Part shown: piece by piece, positions 26,085 to 34,106 of the stretch
How positions within the stretch are numbered: the first letter of the stretch is position 1
Layout: every line of letters begins with the position of its first letter
Source: Chryseobacterium camelliae
GTDB taxonomy: Bacteria > Bacteroidota > Bacteroidia > Flavobacteriales > Weeksellaceae
NCBI RefSeq assembly: GCF_027920545.1
Contig: NZ_CP115859.1
Span: 2,553,501 to 2,617,500 of the forward strand
Length of the DNA: 64,000 nt
Reading direction: 5' to 3'
Notes under the pieces: model-generated
Told to the model about the DNA's origin: nothing
Seen by the model: only the letters and a program-made list of their open reading frames with translations
Databases searched by the model: none
Made by a program: the position numbers and the translations under genes

Positions 26085-26782
26085 TGAATGCAATGAATAA
26101 AACTTTTGCAGATAAAGTCATTGAGTTTAATCAAAACTTACACTATTCCGGGGAATTACCGGAAGACTTTCAGGTGCTCAATCCATATTTGGATAATCCT
26201 GAAACAATGATTGTGATGCAAAAGTTTTATCACAAATATTATAATGATTCAAACAGAAGGAAATTTATCATAGGAATTAATCCAAGCCGTCACGGAGCAG
26301 GAGTTACGGGAGTTCCTTTTACCGATACCAAACGTTTGGAAAATATTTGCGGAATTAAAATGAAATCCGCGCACACCCATGAAGTTTCTTCCGTTTTTAT
26401 GTATGATATGATTGCGGAATATGGAGGTGCAGAAGAATTTTATAAAAACATCTACATCAACTCTCCGTTTCCTCTGGCGATTGTAAGAAAATCGAAAAAC
26501 GGCTGGCTGAATGCCAATTACTATGATGACAAAGTACTTTTTAATGATGTAAAAGATTTCATGATTGCTTCTTTACAGAAACATATCAGTTTAAATCTGA
26601 TCACAGCTGAAGTCTTTGTTTTAGGAAAGAAAAATGCGGATTTTATTTCAAAATTAAACCAGGAAGCTCATCTTTTCGAAAAAATGACCGTGTTGGAACA
26701 TCCAAGATATATACAACAATATAAATCAAAAGAAAAACAGCTCTATATTGATAAATATATTTTGGCTTTGAATAAAAATTAA
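26084..26782 (+). CDS. SMUG2-like uracil-DNA glycosylase superfamily protein (DUF4918)
   Basis: This 232-aa protein has FIIGINPSRHGAGVTGVPFTD, a UDG-superfamily motif A-like block (GINPS), and a C-terminal LEHPRYIQQY that fits motif C (HP). Such proteins are annotated as SMUG2-type glycosylases, probably in base excision repair. The start could be the second Met four codons in. It is coupled to the SUKH gene by a 1-nt overlap. Confidence 0.78.
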   Translation: MNAMNKTFADKVIEFNQNLHYSGELPEDFQVLNPYLDNPETMIVMQKFYHKYYNDSNRRKFIIGINPSRHGAGVTGVPFTDTKRLENICGIKMKSAHTHEVSSVFMYDMIAEYGGAEEFYKNIYINSPFPLAIVRKSKNGWLNANYYDDKVLFNDVKDFMIASLQKHISLNLITAEVFVLGKKNADFISKLNQEAHLFEKMTVLEHPRYIQQYKSKEKQLYIDKYILALNKN

Positions 26783-26803
26783 GTCACCAAATACCATTTA
26801 AAT

Positions 26804-27568
26804 ATGCCCTGGAATCCTGAAGTTTACAATCAGTTTAAAAATATCCGTTACCAACCTTTCTTTGATTTGATGGAAAACATTTCGTCAGATGGTTTAAAAA
26901 AAGCCATTGATATTGGTTGCGGAACAGGAGAACAAACCAAAATTCTTTCAGAAAAATTCTCAGATGCCGTTTTTTTAGGAATTGATTCTTCTGTGGAAAT
27001 GCTTGCCCAGTCGAATGTATTTAAACACGAACGATTAAGTTTTCAACAGAAAACAGTTGAAGAACTCTATGATGCTAATGATCAATGGGATTTGATTTTC
27101 AGTAATGCGGCTTTACAATGGTCGGATAACCATGAAAAGCTATTTCCAAAGTTGCTTTCTTTACTAAGTGAGAACGGACAGTTTGCGGTACAAATGCCAA
27201 TGCAGTCGGAAAATATTCTTAATCAGATTCTGTTTCAGCTTGCTTCCGAAGAGCCTTACAAAACCAATCTTCAGCATTGGAACAGGATTTCTCCGGTGCT
27301 AAGCGTGGATGAATATACAAAGATGATGTTTGAATATGGGCTTAAAGACTTGCAGATTTCCATTAAAGTGTACCCGATTATTGCTGAGGATGCTGAAAAC
27401 CTCTTTCAGTTTATTTCCGGTTCGGCTTTGATTCCTTATCTGGAAAGGCTGGATGAAAATACTCAGGAAAAATTCATTGAAGAATATAAAAAACGGATCG
27501 CGAAAAAATTTGACAGATTTCCCGCTATTTATGCTTTTAAAAGAATATTGTTGTACGGAAGAAAATAA
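26804..27568 (+). CDS. Class I SAM-dependent methyltransferase, trans-aconitate methyltransferase-like
   Basis: This 254-aa protein has the SAM motif AIDIGCGTGEQT near residue 37, FLGIDSSVEML (motif II) and DLIFSNAALQW (motif IV). The opening WNPEVYNQF and overall length resemble Tam, which methylates trans-aconitate. Substrate assignment is by similarity of pattern only. It lies 21 bp after the SMUG2-like gene and may belong to the same short operon. Confidence 0.82.
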   Translation: MPWNPEVYNQFKNIRYQPFFDLMENISSDGLKKAIDIGCGTGEQTKILSEKFSDAVFLGIDSSVEMLAQSNVFKHERLSFQQKTVEELYDANDQWDLIFSNAALQWSDNHEKLFPKLLSLLSENGQFAVQMPMQSENILNQILFQLASEEPYKTNLQHWNRISPVLSVDEYTKMMFEYGLKDLQISIKVYPIIAEDAENLFQFISGSALIPYLERLDENTQEKFIEEYKKRIAKKFDRFPAIYAFKRILLYGRK

Positions 27569-27662
27569 AGAAAAGACGTTCTAAAATTGGAAAATCTCTG
27601 GTTTTAGTTTTCCTAAAAGCCCTTTATTTAGTATTTTTGTACCAATCCAATAGATACTAAAA

Positions 27663-28427
27663 ATGAGTGATTTTGTAAGATCAGAAATTAAAAATAATAT
27701 TGCCGAGATTACATTCGGAACCGCAAAAAGTAATTCTCTTCCGGGAGCTATTCTTGAAAAACTGGCTCAGACTATTCTTGACGAAGGAGCTAAAGCTGAA
27801 GTAAAAGCTATTCTTGTAAAAAGTGAAGGTGAAAAAGCGTTCTGCGCAGGAGCTAGTTTTGACGAATTATTAGCAATTGAAGAACTGGAAGCTTCTACCC
27901 GATTTTTTGGAGGATTTGCCAAAGTTTTAAATGCAATGAGAAATTGCGGGAAGATTGTTGTGGTAAGAGTTCAGGGTAAAACAACCGGAGGCGGAGTAGG
28001 TCTTGCATGTGGAGCAGATTACTGTTTTGCAACGAAAGATTCGGCATTGGCCTTAACGGAACTTAATCTTGGAATTGGTCCTTTTGTTATCGGTCCTTAT
28101 GTGGAAAGAAAAATAGGAAAATCACAATTTTCAGCGATGGCGATCGATGCAGACTTCAGATCCGCAGCATGGGCAGAACAGCACAATATTTATCACTCAG
28201 TTTCAGAAAATATTGCAGAAATGGATTCTAAGTTAGAGAAGTTTTTGAACACTTTGGCTACAAGAAGTGAAGATGCTTTAGCTTTAATCAAGAAAGTGTC
28301 TTGGGAAGGAACAGATCATTTCAATGAATTGATGCCTGCAAGAATTCATATGAGTGCAAGCCTTATTCTGGAAGATTCTGCTAAAAAGAATATTGAATCA
28401 ATCAAAGAAAGATTGAGAGTAAAATAA
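27663..28427 (+). CDS. Enoyl-CoA hydratase/isomerase family protein
   Basis: This 254-aa crotonase-fold protein has VKSEGEKAFCAGASFDEL and the oxyanion loop GKTTGGGVGLACGADYCFA. It resembles methylglutaconyl-CoA-hydratase-like members of Bacteroidota more than PaaF. It lies 2.3 kb after paaZ behind its own possible promoter (TATTTTTG at 27632). It could supply the hydratase step missing from the paa operon, but this is not shown by the sequence. Confidence 0.85.
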   Translation: MSDFVRSEIKNNIAEITFGTAKSNSLPGAILEKLAQTILDEGAKAEVKAILVKSEGEKAFCAGASFDELLAIEELEASTRFFGGFAKVLNAMRNCGKIVVVRVQGKTTGGGVGLACGADYCFATKDSALALTELNLGIGPFVIGPYVERKIGKSQFSAMAIDADFRSAAWAEQHNIYHSVSENIAEMDSKLEKFLNTLATRSEDALALIKKVSWEGTDHFNELMPARIHMSASLILEDSAKKNIESIKERLRVK

Positions 28428-28444
28428 TTTGACAGTTTTAAAAT

Positions 28445-28483
28445 AAAAAAAGCGTTGCTAGATTTTCTAACAACGCTTTTTTT
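28445..28483. terminator. Bidirectional intrinsic terminator
   Basis: The inverted repeat with core AAAAAGCGTTG / CAACGCTTTTT, with A and T tracts outside, lies between two convergent genes. Confidence 0.85.
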
Positions 28484-28489
28484 AAGGTT

Positions 28490-30100
28490 TTAAGCTTTCA
28501 GTAAATTAATGGAAACCGTTGCAAGCTCAGAGTTCGGGAATTTCCGGAAAAGGTCTTTGTCGATTTTTAAACCGGTTTCTTCACAGATTTTCCTGAAAAC
28601 ATCAATTTCCAGAATATATTGATCTGAAAAGCCATGAGTAGCTTCATAAGCGGTAGCTGCAGTTTTTCCCAGATTTTCACGAGTGAGTTTTGGAGCCAAA
28701 GAATGAAGTTCTATGATGAGAAGTCCGTTCTTTTGAATGTAAGGAAGCCAAAGTTCAAGATGTTCTTTTAAACTTTCTTCAACTAATGCATTCGGAAGCC
28801 TTTTCCCACGATATGCAAATGCTCCTGTTGAAGTACTTATTCTTTGTGGATTTTTGTTGCCGGGAGCTTGCCAGATTCTGTTATGGTCTAGAAATGTTCT
28901 GATATTGAGAAGCTCAGAAAGCTCAATTTCGTAATTATCTTTTAAATCTTCTGCCAGTTTTTTCGGATTTCCGATGTCGCCCCAGATTACTTTGGCCCAA
29001 ATATCATTATTAATCAGGTTGGCTCTTGTTACTTTCAATGCAGCCGGATTATAATCTGCGCCTACCAGAAATAAAGGATATTCTTCAAGCATTTTTCCCC
29101 GTAACGTATATCTTTCAATGGTTTCAAAAATATGCTGGATGAAGGCGCCGTTTCCGCAACCCATATCCAAAACGCCTTTGGGCTGTAAATGAATAGGCTG
29201 ATTAAAAATCTGAATGATAAAATCATTGGCGACTTTAAAATAATTGGAATGAGCGCCTCCGCTTCCCCAAACATTCATCGCTCTGTCTACATGTATTTCA
29301 TCTTCTCCTTCTTCAACATCTCTTATTTTACCGGCATTTCCGAATAAAAGTTCGTCCATTTTATTCATGAGTGGAAGATAAGAAACGGTAACTCCGTAAG
29401 AAGCGGCTCTTTTGGCAAAGTAAATTCCGGTTTCTGTAAACTTATAAGTGTTTCCTGATTTTTTAAACCACTCTAAATGGGTAAGGAAATCTAAAATAAT
29501 TTCAAAGTTTTCAGAGTTTTTATGAAATTCTGCGGCCTGAAAAGAGGTCTCCATAAAATATTTGTGAAACATTCCGGTCATTCCAAGATAGACAATGAGA
29601 GGTCCGATTACGCATCCTTCAATATGTTTGAGGATTTGTTCCTGGACTTTTTTTTCTTCCGGATCTTCGGAAAAAGCAATTCCGAAATTATCTTTAATGG
29701 AATGGGTAAGTTTTTCAAATTCTTCGATAAATAAAGCATCTGTAACTTGATTTTTTATATCAACCGATTTTTTTTGGAAAGAAATTACTTTAAGATATAG
29801 AGGAGAGTATTTTTGGAGAAATTGTGTATGGCTGTTTTCTGAAATAATAATGTTATCGGTTGTATTGTTGAGTTCATACTCTAAGAAACCTTGTGAAGCC
29901 AAACTCCGTAAAGCAACATTCAGATAGCCTTCGTTGGCTTTGTAGATTTTGGTGAGTTCTGATAAGGAAATGCTCTTTTTGTCGATGATATAGCATAAGA
30001 TTTCACGCTTGATCAACGAAGCCACAATGGGAGCTGTAACAATCCCGTCCAGATGTCTGAAAATTAGCGAACGTAAAATTTCTTTATCCATAATTTTCAA
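28490..30100 (-). CDS. Large class I SAM-dependent methyltransferase with N-terminal winged-helix-like region
   Basis: This 536-aa protein has an N-terminal helical part (about 1-90) that looks like a winged helix (LSELTKIYKANEGYLNVALRSLASQGFLEYE), as in the dimerisation domains of O-methyltransferases. A second such segment lies near 185-235. The catalytic domain follows, with GVLDMGCGNGAFIQHIF near residue 315 and FLVGADYNPAALKV. The substrate is unknown. It is transcribed alone. The ATG three codons in (30091) is an equally possible start. Confidence 0.78.
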   Translation of the reverse strand: MKIMDKEILRSLIFRHLDGIVTAPIVASLIKREILCYIIDKKSISLSELTKIYKANEGYLNVALRSLASQGFLEYELNNTTDNIIISENSHTQFLQKYSPLYLKVISFQKKSVDIKNQVTDALFIEEFEKLTHSIKDNFGIAFSEDPEEKKVQEQILKHIEGCVIGPLIVYLGMTGMFHKYFMETSFQAAEFHKNSENFEIILDFLTHLEWFKKSGNTYKFTETGIYFAKRAASYGVTVSYLPLMNKMDELLFGNAGKIRDVEEGEDEIHVDRAMNVWGSGGAHSNYFKVANDFIIQIFNQPIHLQPKGVLDMGCGNGAFIQHIFETIERYTLRGKMLEEYPLFLVGADYNPAALKVTRANLINNDIWAKVIWGDIGNPKKLAEDLKDNYEIELSELLNIRTFLDHNRIWQAPGNKNPQRISTSTGAFAYRGKRLPNALVEESLKEHLELWLPYIQKNGLLIIELHSLAPKLTRENLGKTAATAYEATHGFSDQYILEIDVFRKICEETGLKIDKDLFRKFPNSELATVSINLLKA

Positions 30101-30171
30101 GTGTTAGTTTTCCTAAAGTTAAGAATTAGTTTAAAGCTTAATGAAAAAGGCTTGAAAATTTTTAAAAAATA

Positions 30172-30202
30172 TTTTGATGTTTAAAATTTAATTATAACTT
30201 TG
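30172..30202 (+). promoter_or_regulatory. Promoter with consensus Bacteroidota boxes
   Basis: TTTTG (30172-30176), an 18-bp spacer and TAACTTTG (30195-30202) make a near-perfect promoter 19 bp upstream of the membrane protein gene at 30221. Confidence 0.75.
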
Positions 30203-30221
30203 TATTTCAAAGTTCTTTATA
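30196..30221. promoter_or_regulatory. Operator-like site A, overlapping the promoter
   Basis: This 26-bp stretch contains the palindrome ACTTTG-n5-CAAAGT (30197-30213) and overlaps the -7 box. A copy with 24 of 26 identical bases is at 31701-31726. It is the probable binding site of the winged-helix regulator at 31388-31678. Confidence 0.6.
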
Positions 30222-30838
30222 TGGAATCAAAAAACTATCACGAAGACTTATCACATATTCGTTCTATGATGGAGCGTTCTTCAAGATTTATTTCTTTGAG
30301 CGGACTGTCTGGAGTTTTTGCAGGATTGGCAGCTATTTTAGGTGCTATATATGTGTACTTTGCCTTTCAGCGCGAGGGAATTGATTATTTTGCCGGACAG
30401 CGAAATGTTTTTAAAGCCGGTTTGGTGAATGAGCTGATTATTACCGGAATTGTGATTCTTGCTGTAGCTCTTTTAAGCGGATATATTTTTACCGCCAATA
30501 AAAGCCGCAGAAAAGGATTGAAAATTTGGGATGCTACCACTAAGAGACTTTTGATTACCTTTGCGGTCCCTTTAATTTCAGGAGGAATCTTTTGTTTAGG
30601 ACTTTTGTATCATCATCTTTTTGTCTTCATCGCTCCGGCTACTCTTATTTTCTATGGACTGGCTTTAGTGAGTGCGGAACGATATACATTAACTGATGTA
30701 AAATATCTAGGATATTGCCAGATTGCATTAGGGTTGTTTTCCCTTTTCTTTATTGGATGGGGATTGGTGACCTGGACGATTGGTTTTGGCGTACTTCATG
30801 TGGTGTATGGATTGATTATGCATAAGAAATATAAATAG
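30221..30838 (+). CDS. Four-TM membrane protein, first gene of a regulator-containing operon
   Basis: This 205-aa protein has a short soluble N-terminus (MESKNYHEDLSHIRSMMERSSRF) and then about five hydrophobic segments. I do not recognise a named family, though the N-terminal SHIRSMMERSSRFISLSGLSG block looks conserved in kind. The ATG at 30221 is chosen; the TTG at 30200 lies in the promoter. The next gene begins 5 bp after the stop. Confidence 0.72.
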   Translation: MESKNYHEDLSHIRSMMERSSRFISLSGLSGVFAGLAAILGAIYVYFAFQREGIDYFAGQRNVFKAGLVNELIITGIVILAVALLSGYIFTANKSRRKGLKIWDATTKRLLITFAVPLISGGIFCLGLLYHHLFVFIAPATLIFYGLALVSAERYTLTDVKYLGYCQIALGLFSLFFIGWGLVTWTIGFGVLHVVYGLIMHKKYK

Positions 30839-30842
30839 AACA

Positions 30843-31391
30843 GTGAAAGTGAAGAAATGGGTTGTATTTTTAATGATTATTTTTGCAATCGTTATTTGCA
30901 GAACTTATTTATTCATGTCTTTTTTCAAGTATGAAATAATTAGAGAAAGCGCAGCACCTGTTTCAGTTATTACCAATCAGAAACTTTTAGATGATTTAAA
31001 AACAAGTAGATCAGAAGATGCTATTGATAATATTATTCAGGATGCATTAAGGAAAACAAGTTCTGACTTAAGTTTTACATTTAATAAATGCTATAATGAG
31101 GTTAATCATTTGGCGGAATCTAAAAACGCAAATTGTATTGGATATGCCGGATTTTTATCAGCAATAATTCAATATAAGTTAAATAAAAGTAGACATGATA
31201 AGCAGTGGAAGGTTCATCATAAAGTCGGGAAAATTTATTTTTTGAATGAAAATATAAATAAATTTTTTGATTCGAATTTTTTTAAAGACCATGATTTTGT
31301 AACTGTTGAAAACATAGAAACAAAAGAGATAATTCCAATTGACGGTACAGTTTACGATTACTTTAAAATAAATAGAGTACAATTAAAATGA
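30843..31391 (+). CDS. Membrane-anchored transglutaminase-like protein
   Basis: This 182-aa protein starts at GTG and has one N-terminal membrane segment (about 6-26). Its soluble part shows a Cys (NCIGYAGFLSAII), then DHDFVTVEN with a His, then IPIDGTVYDY with an Asp. The order and spacing suit the Cys-His-Asp triad of transglutaminase-like proteases/hydrolases. No substrate is suggested. It overlaps the regulator gene by 4 nt (ATGA). Confidence 0.6.
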   Translation: MKVKKWVVFLMIIFAIVICRTYLFMSFFKYEIIRESAAPVSVITNQKLLDDLKTSRSEDAIDNIIQDALRKTSSDLSFTFNKCYNEVNHLAESKNANCIGYAGFLSAIIQYKLNKSRHDKQWKVHHKVGKIYFLNENINKFFDSNFFKDHDFVTVENIETKEIIPIDGTVYDYFKINRVQLK

Positions 31392-31678
31392 TCAAAATAA
31401 ATCAACTCAACAAAGAATTCGAAAGTCGTGTAAGATTGGGCATTATGTCTGTTCTTATGGTGAACGATTGGGTTGATTTTTCTGAAATGAAAAGCCTTTT
31501 AGAAATTACGGACGGTAATTTGGCAAGTCACAGCAGTGCATTGGAAAAGTCTAATTACATTGAAGTAAAAAAAGAATTTGTAGGTAAAAAGCCAAAAACA
31601 TCTTATCGGGTGACTCAGGCCGGAAGATTAGCATTTACCGAACATTTGAATGCTCTTGAAAAATTATTGGGTAGATAA
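31388..31678 (+). CDS. Winged-helix transcriptional regulator (HTH_34/ArsR-like)
   Basis: This 96-aa protein is a single winged-helix domain: RLGIMSVLMVNDWVDFSEMKSLLEITDGNLASHSSALEKSNYIEVKKEF, then the wing GKKPKTSYRVTQAGRLAF. Such small regulators repress neighbouring membrane-protein operons in Bacteroidota. The shared 26-bp site upstream of its own operon and of the next gene suggests autoregulation and control of both. Confidence 0.88.
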   Translation: MIKINQLNKEFESRVRLGIMSVLMVNDWVDFSEMKSLLEITDGNLASHSSALEKSNYIEVKKEFVGKKPKTSYRVTQAGRLAFTEHLNALEKLLGR

Positions 31679-31700
31679 GAGTCAATTTTTTTTGAATTTA

Positions 31701-31726
31701 AACTTTGTATTCCAAAGTACTTTATA
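31701..31726. promoter_or_regulatory. Operator-like site B
   Basis: This site carries the palindrome ACTTTG-n5-CAAAGT at 31702-31718 and matches site A at 24 of 26 positions. It lies 20 bp before the start codon at 31746. The core AAACTTTG also resembles a -7 box. Confidence 0.6.
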
Positions 31727-31745
31727 AATTAAAAATAAGAATATT

Positions 31746-32036
31746 ATGAAAACACTAAAACAAACCAACATCCTGATTTTCGCTGTCCCGGCATTGCTTT
31801 TGGCAGCGGCTTTTTTCTGCAATCTTTTTGTGGAAGGGTTTAACTGGTCTTTACCGGACTTCATCATTGCCGGAATTTTACTTTTTGGAACAGCATTCGT
31901 CATCAACCTGGTTGTTCATTCCCAAAAAACACTTTTGTTCAAGCTAATCATTAGTGGAATCGTGCTTTTGATTCTTCTTTTAATTTGGATAGAATTAGCG
32001 GTTGGAATTTTCGGAAGTCCGTTTGCCGGAAGCTAA
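31746..32036 (+). CDS. Small three-TM membrane protein
   Basis: This 96-aa protein has three hydrophobic segments (about 8-28, 37-56, 63-90). No family is recognised. It lies behind operator-like site B and just before the frameshifted metallophosphoesterase. Confidence 0.65.
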   Translation: MKTLKQTNILIFAVPALLLAAAFFCNLFVEGFNWSLPDFIIAGILLFGTAFVINLVVHSQKTLLFKLIISGIVLLILLLIWIELAVGIFGSPFAGS

Positions 32037-32046
32037 AAAGGAAATG

Positions 32047-32885
32047 ATGACAAGAAAAGATTTTTTAAAAAGGATTTTTCAACTTTCCGTTATCGGTGCA
32101 TTTCCGGCGTTGTATTCCTGGCAGGTGGAGCCTTTTTGGGTAGAATTTGTCCAGCGGAAACTGTCTGTCAAAAATCTTCCTGCCGAACTGGAAGGAAAAA
32201 TTCTGATGCAAATCTCAGATCTTCATGTAGGAGACCGGTTTGATTATCATTTCCTGATAGGATCATTTCAGAAAGCGAAACAATTTGAACCCGATTTTGT
32301 AGTGTATACCGGAGATTATGTGAATCACGGAAGTACTGAAGATCACGAAAAGCTGAAGAAAGTAATGAGTAACGCGGTCATGGGAAAGCTGGGAACCTTC
32401 GGAATTTTAGGAAACCATGATTATGGAAAGAAATGGAAAGACTTGGGTTCTTCGGAAATTACCTGCCGGATTTTAGAAAATCACGGAATCACTATGCTGA
32501 ATAATGCACAGGAAGAATCTCACGGATTAAATTTTATAGGCTTCGACGATCTGTGGTCGCCCAACTTTGATCCGATGAGCGTGATGAAAGATTATGACGC
32601 TTCAAAAGCGAATATTGTTCTTGTCATAATCCCGATGTTTGTGATAAAGAGGTATGGAACGGTTATCAAGGCTGGATTTTGAGCGGACATACACACGGCG
32701 GACAATGCAGAATTCCGGGTGTGGTTACTCCAGTACTTCCTGTAGAAAACAGAAAGTATATATCAGGCGAAATTGATCTTGAAGATGGAAGAATGCTGTA
32801 CATCAACCGTGCTTTGGGGCATTCTTTTCAGGTAAGGTTTATGGTTCGACCGGAAATCACGGTTTTTACTTTAACTCAAGCTTAA
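32047..32885 (+). pseudogene. Metallophosphoesterase broken by a one-base frameshift
   Basis: The first frame (to 32682) carries ISDLHVGD, YTGDYVNHG and ILGNHDYG. These are the first three metal motifs of calcineurin-like phosphoesterases of the YkuE/membrane type. At about 32621-32623 the reading frame leaves the family pattern. Shifting by one base restores the expected CHNPD...GWILSGHTHGGQCRIPG and the normal C-terminus to 32885. Adding one T after CTT would give the full gene of about 280 aa. It is either a real recent mutation or a sequencing error in the T run. ATG 32044 or 32047 is the start. Confidence 0.88.
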
Positions 32886-32894
32886 AATTTTTAT

Positions 32895-33194
32895 ATGAAA
32901 AATGAATCTTTAATTTATTTCGGAAAATCAGTTTTGGGTCTTTTTTTCGCACTTGGAAATATATGTCTACTAGGATACTTAATTACTAAAAATCAAGATT
33001 TTGCTTTATATGGATTTATGCTATTACTATATGCTACACCAATTAATTTATTGGTAATAATATGTTTGTTAATCTATGGTTTGTTTAATAAATCTCAACT
33101 TAATATCTGCTGCAAAGCATCATCAATTATTTGTATAAACATTCCTGTAGCAATCCTTTATTTGTATATCGGAATTTCAATTCTGAATTTTTAA
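32895..33194 (+). CDS. Small membrane protein of unknown function
   Basis: This 99-aa protein has about three hydrophobic segments and no recognised motif. It follows the metallophosphoesterase by 9 bp. Confidence 0.55.
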   Translation: MKNESLIYFGKSVLGLFFALGNICLLGYLITKNQDFALYGFMLLLYATPINLLVIICLLIYGLFNKSQLNICCKASSIICINIPVAILYLYIGISILNF

Positions 33195-33198
33195 ATAA

Positions 33199-33582
33199 AT
33201 GAGTATGGAAAATTCAGAAAAAAAGAATCTTAGAAAATGGTGGCTTAACAGAAGAATTAAATATAATGTCGGACTATTAATTTCAGGTTTTGTATCATTT
33301 AATTTATATTGGTTTTTAGGAGAACTTCTGATTTTTCCTTATGATGATAGTTTTGAAGTGACCTTGTTTACAATGTCTTTTCAATTTGTTGGATATTTTT
33401 TTTTCACTCTTATTGCCAATATTTTTTACTTCTTGGGCTATTTTGTTGATGTTTTCTTCAATAAAAACAGTAGTGAAAAATTTAGAACTAATCTTTTTAA
33501 TAGTGGATTTGTATTCTCTCTATTTATTCCTTTTATAGTCCCAATTCTTATTGTAGTGCGATATTTCGTCGAATATTATTAA
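33199..33582 (+). CDS. Small membrane protein of unknown function
   Basis: This 127-aa protein has a charged N-terminus (ENSEKKNLRKWWLNRRIKYN) and three membrane segments. The ATG at 33205 is an alternative start. No family is recognised. It follows the previous gene by 4 bp. Confidence 0.6.
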   Translation: MSMENSEKKNLRKWWLNRRIKYNVGLLISGFVSFNLYWFLGELLIFPYDDSFEVTLFTMSFQFVGYFFFTLIANIFYFLGYFVDVFFNKNSSEKFRTNLFNSGFVFSLFIPFIVPILIVVRYFVEYY

Positions 33583-33597
33583 AATTTAATCAGAACT

Positions 33598-34083
33598 ATG
33601 AAAAAACTACGTGTCAAATTCTTGCTCTTCGTTTACGATAAAACACAAAAACTCTATAGAACTTATTTTAAAAAGAAAAAAAGACAATGGCAGTTTAATG
33701 AAAAACAATTGCTGGAATTCCATAAAGATTCTTTAGGCAGAAAGCTGGGTGAGTTTTATAAAAAGTATGGCTTTTCAATGATTCCTAAAATGGAAAATCA
33801 TGATGTTCATCATTTAATCACCGGTATCGGAACCCAGTTCGAAGAAGAAATTGCCATGCAATATCTTTTGCTGGGAAACGGAAAACTGAATGCTCATCTT
33901 CTGGCTGCCATCGTTTTGGGAACAATGATTCTTCCGGAATATTCTAAGATGTACATCAATGCTTACAGAAAAGGACAAAGTATGAGAAAGTTTCATCATC
34001 TGAATTTCGAAGAGCTCCTTTGGCAAAATTTTGAACATGTGAAGGATTTTATTCTGCAAAAAGAAAATCCTGTTTTGTATTAG
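33598..34083 (+). CDS. Coq4-family protein
   Basis: This 161-aa protein keeps the Coq4 metal motif HDxxH-x11-E exactly (H68, D69, H72, E84). The following GNGKLNAHLLAAIVLGT helix also suits the family. Coq4 in eukaryotes and proteobacteria acts in ubiquinone biosynthesis, removing the C1 carboxyl group. Bacteroidota normally make menaquinone only, so the substrate here must differ. A basic, amphipathic N-terminus (about 1-32) could lie on the membrane. Confidence 0.8.
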   Translation: MKKLRVKFLLFVYDKTQKLYRTYFKKKKRQWQFNEKQLLEFHKDSLGRKLGEFYKKYGFSMIPKMENHDVHHLITGIGTQFEEEIAMQYLLLGNGKLNAHLLAAIVLGTMILPEYSKMYINAYRKGQSMRKFHHLNFEELLWQNFEHVKDFILQKENPVLY

Positions 34084-34106
34084 TTTAACTTTATTAAAAT
34101 TTTCCT

